Assembly (NCBI GenBank): GCA_002771615.1
Contig: PCSD01000041.1
Span: 1-7,679, forward strand
DNA: 7,679 nt
Direction: 5' to 3'
Source: Candidatus Falkowbacteria bacterium CG23_combo_of_CG06-09_8_20_14_all_49_15
Lineage (GTDB): Bacteria > Patescibacteriota > Patescibacteriia > Patescibacteriales > UM-FILTER-48-10
Part shown: in pieces, positions 6,518-7,679 of the stretch
Position numbering within the stretch: position 1 is the stretch's first letter
Layout of the letters: each line of letters opens with the position of its first letter
Notes under the pieces: model-generated
Seen by the model: the letters and a program-made list of their open reading frames with translations, nothing else
What the model was told of the DNA's origin: nothing
Database searches by the model: none
Position numbers and translations under genes: made by a program

Positions 6518-7321
6518 TTAATTGCCGCGCACAGAATCCTTGCAGGTGAAACTGGCATTATTCCTGGCTTGCGTGGCGGAAAAAGACAGCACCGCGTCTT
6601 TAATCTGATCGGTTTGCGCCATGTTGCTCACATTCGTGCCGTCGCAAGTAAAGCCGGCATTCTGGGTATAATCAATTGCCATATCGCCAAAGCACCAGCC
6701 AATGCCCAAGGATTTTTCCGTGTTTCCTGGAAAAGCTTGGCCCACAACCCCGAAAATATTATGTGTGGGATCAGTCAAGGTCAGATAAAGCTGGTCCTCC
6801 GCATAAATATCGGCTGCAGCCACGCCCATCATATAAAAAAAGGAAACCGGGCCGCCGAACAAGATTGTTTCTGCATCTTCCAATTTATTATCTCCGTCAT
6901 CAACCCACCAGACAAAGCGCAGATCCTTCCCCAGTTCACCGCTGGCATCCGTATCATTTAACTCAAGTTCCGGATCAACCAAACCATTCTCCTCTTCAAC
7001 GCCATAAACATCAGCGCAGACATAGGAATCATTGCTGGTCACTTTCAAGGTCACCGTGTTCTCTCCCCAATCGCCAGGCTTCAAATCGCTGAAAGAAAAA
7101 TATAATTCTCCATCAATGTCCTTGAAGCCCCAGTCTTGACTATAGGATGGAATGGCGCTGTAAGACGCTTGATTTTTGATCTGCAGGTCAATGGCGCCAG
7201 CCGTAAAAGTATTACCGGAGGAAGTCTCGGTGTCGCTGAAAAAAGCGGTCGTGCCCGCCACTACGATCGCCGCGGCCGCGGCCATGATTGACAAACTGAA
7301 TAAAATGTTTTTGAATTTCAT
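6518..7321 (-). CDS. SipW-dependent TasA/camelysin-like secreted fibre protein
   Basis: The 267-residue protein has a SipW-type signal: Lys-rich start, hydrophobic core to about residue 24 (MAAAAAIVVAGTTA), then FFSDTETSSGNTFTAGAIDL. Cleavage is expected just before or within AFFSD by analogy with TasA. The mature domain carries WGFKDIDGELYFSFSDLKPG, GENTVTLKVTSNDSYVCADV, WWVDDGDNKLEDAE (138-151, acidic and perhaps metal-binding), WCFG (209-212), AQTD (235-238) and QARNNASFTC (251-260), then a short basic tail. TasA and CalY proteins are sandwich subunits that assemble by donor-strand exchange into extracellular fibres; that this one does so is inference. It has no anchor. It heads a two-gene unit with its domain-inserted paralogue, and the signal peptidase lies downstream. 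The ATG lacks a Shine-Dalgarno (CCGGCTAACAATT precedes it), yet the signal peptide begins exactly here, so the start is firm. Confidence 0.88.
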   Translation of the reverse strand: MKFKNILFSLSIMAAAAAIVVAGTTAFFSDTETSSGNTFTAGAIDLQIKNQASYSAIPSYSQDWGFKDIDGELYFSFSDLKPGDWGENTVTLKVTSNDSYVCADVYGVEEENGLVDPELELNDTDASGELGKDLRFVWWVDDGDNKLEDAETILFGGPVSFFYMMGVAAADIYAEDQLYLTLTDPTHNIFGVVGQAFPGNTEKSLGIGWCFGDMAIDYTQNAGFTCDGTNVSNMAQTDQIKDAVLSFSATQARNNASFTCKDSVRGN

Positions 7322-7343
7322 AATTGTTAGCCGGTTTTCTGGC

Positions 7344-7381
7344 CGTTAAACGGACAAAAAACTCGGACGCGTTAGACGGAC
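7344..7381 (-). repeat. 12-base near-perfect direct repeat in the first gene's leader
   Basis: CGTTAAACGGAC (7344-7355) and CGTTAGACGGAC (7370-7381), plus-strand notation, differ at one base and start 26 bases apart. They lie 22 and 48 bases upstream of the first fibre gene's ATG. Such spacing fits a pair of protein-binding sites or two alternative RNA arms: the upstream copy overlaps the outer stem of the neighbouring hairpin (7377-7382). No known box is recognised. Confidence 0.4.
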
Positions 7382-7432
7382 TTTCATCGTGATTTTTACG
7401 CTCGACCTTGAAATTAATCACGATTTAGTCCG
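7377..7432 (-). promoter_or_regulatory. long hairpin in the 5' leader of the first fibre gene
   Basis: The outer stem is six pairs (7377-7382 with 7427-7432, CGGACT/AGTCCG). A small 3/2 internal loop follows, then a perfect nine-pair inner stem (7386-7394 with 7416-7424, ATCGTGATT/AATCACGAT), closing a 21-base loop. On the transcript it sits 56 bases before the ATG. I match it to no known riboswitch class. It may be a leader regulator, a protein-binding structure or a stability element. Confidence 0.5.
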
Positions 7433-7449
7433 GCCGGAATTAATAATTT

Positions 7450-7472
7450 GCCCCGGTCGGGGCGTCCTCCTT
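7450..7472 (-). promoter_or_regulatory. perfect AGGAGG with GC hairpin but no start codon
   Basis: Minus-strand AAGGAGG (7472-7466) is a textbook Shine-Dalgarno, immediately followed by the hairpin GCCCC GACC GGGGC (7463-7450). No ATG, GTG or TTG lies at a usable distance. The AT-rich stretch just before it (TTTAAA at 7509-7504, 17 bases, TATTTA, then TATATATC) is a weak promoter candidate, which would put this motif at the 5' end of the leader. It may be a 5' stabilising or ribosome-standby element, or chance. Confidence 0.3.
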
Positions 7473-7506
7473 GATATATATAAATAATTAATCTTTTTTA
7501 TCATTT

Positions 7507-7532
7507 AAAAAAAGCCCCAATAAATTGAGGCT
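7507..7532 (-). terminator. intrinsic terminator upstream of the fibre unit
   Basis: Minus-strand AGCCTCAA (7532-7525), loop TTTA, TTGGGGCT (7520-7513), continuing into seven T (7513-7507). The stem is eight pairs with one T-G wobble. It ends whatever minus-strand transcript enters from above 7533. No gene is visible in 7533-7679, so the transcript is either the tail of a gene outside the window or a small RNA. Confidence 0.6.
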
Positions 7533-7618
7533 CTCGTGAGTCAAACCAAAACCCGGAAATCGGACGCAAAAAATGCGCGCGGCCGGGCTGGGCAAGTAGA
7601 AAAAAAATTGAGGGGCTT
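7507..7618 (-). ncRNA. possible small structured RNA or attenuator leader
   Basis: AAGCCCC at 7618-7612 (minus strand) is perfectly complementary to GGGGCTT at 7518-7512, the 3' arm of the terminator, so a closing stem could form around about 93 bases or could disrupt the terminator. Inside lies a nested hairpin: CCCGG/CCGGG (7587-7583 with 7556-7552) around CGCA/TGCG (7577-7574 with 7568-7565). A T tract follows the first AAGCCCC arm (7608-7600). No tRNA, tmRNA, SRP or 6S signature was recognised. The promoter is unclear (TATACA at 7623-7618 lacks a good -35), so existence as an RNA is unproven. Confidence 0.3.
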
Positions 7619-7624
7619 GTATAG

Positions 7625-7646
7625 AACAGTAAACTAATTTACTGTT
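7625..7646. repeat. perfect 9-base palindromic arms, operator-like
   Basis: AACAGTAAA (7625-7633), spacer CTAA, TTTACTGTT (7638-7646). The arms are exact. No T run follows on either strand, so it is not an intrinsic terminator. Its size and symmetry suit a dimeric repressor site. It overlaps or abuts the TATAAC (7649-7644) and TATACA (7623-7618) -10-like hexamers of the minus strand, a sensible place for an operator. No named box is recognised. Confidence 0.45.
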
Positions 7647-7679
7647 ATATATATGCCCAAGTTGTTAAAAAATTCCAAG

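Noticed and set aside
7212..7421. 69-codon minus-strand frame starting with GTG and running into the first fibre gene
   Set aside because: It overlaps the signal peptide coding part of the fibre gene by 110 bases in another frame, has no ribosome-binding site and its second half is plainly a shifted reading of that gene.
7507..7618. tRNA, tmRNA, SRP RNA or 6S RNA in the right-hand spacer
   Set aside because: No cloverleaf, CCA end, tag frame, SRP apex motif or long imperfect duplex with a central bubble could be found.
1..7679. CRISPR array or toxin-antitoxin pair
   Set aside because: No regularly spaced repeats and no pair of small overlapping genes with known motifs were seen on either strand.

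Overview
The window reads as a bacterial cell-surface locus, with every supported gene on the minus strand, so transcription runs from high to low coordinates. The organism is probably a Candidate Phyla Radiation (Patescibacteria)-like bacterium. The grounds are SipW-signal proteins with WC[FL]G and RNN..F.C motifs, a GYWK-type helical domain joined to a lamin-tail domain and a Kre9-like Ig domain, GC-rich genes rich in CCGG words between AT-rich spacers, and few Shine-Dalgarno sites. This placement is an inference from style, not proof. Stops are TAA, TAG and TGA, which fits the standard bacterial code.

Layout in transcription order. (1) 7679-7322: gene-free, highly structured DNA with a perfect palindrome, an intrinsic terminator that can be rearranged by an upstream complementary segment, an AT-rich promoter-like stretch and a roughly 150-nt hairpin-rich leader. 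(2) 7321-6518: a TasA/camelysin-like secreted protein with a SipW-type signal peptide. (3) 6446-5088: a paralogue whose TasA-like domain is interrupted by about 190 residues of a DUF642-like carbohydrate-binding sandwich. A strong hairpin and an intrinsic terminator follow. (4) 4723-4214: an ER-type (Ser/His) signal peptidase I of the SipW class, behind its own promoter candidate. (5) 3823-1388: a modular surface protein with a SipW signal, a TasA-like domain, a helical YWK domain, a lamin-tail domain, a Kre9-like Ig domain and a long acidic tail. (6) 1385-402: a secreted TasA-like plus DUF11-like protein broken by an in-frame TAA at 719-717. (7) 372-72: a decayed IS3-family OrfA with four in-frame stops, then a promoter candidate firing out of the window.

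Together the genes look like a dedicated surface-fibre or matrix module. The signal peptidase would process three neighbouring substrates that share a [FY]F[SN]DTE...N.F[TS]AG..D motif just after the hydrophobic segment. One substrate could form a plain fibre, one could carry a lectin-like domain, and one large multidomain protein could link the fibre to the cell or to a target surface. The left edge shows erosion: an insertion-sequence remnant next to a gene carrying a nonsense codon.
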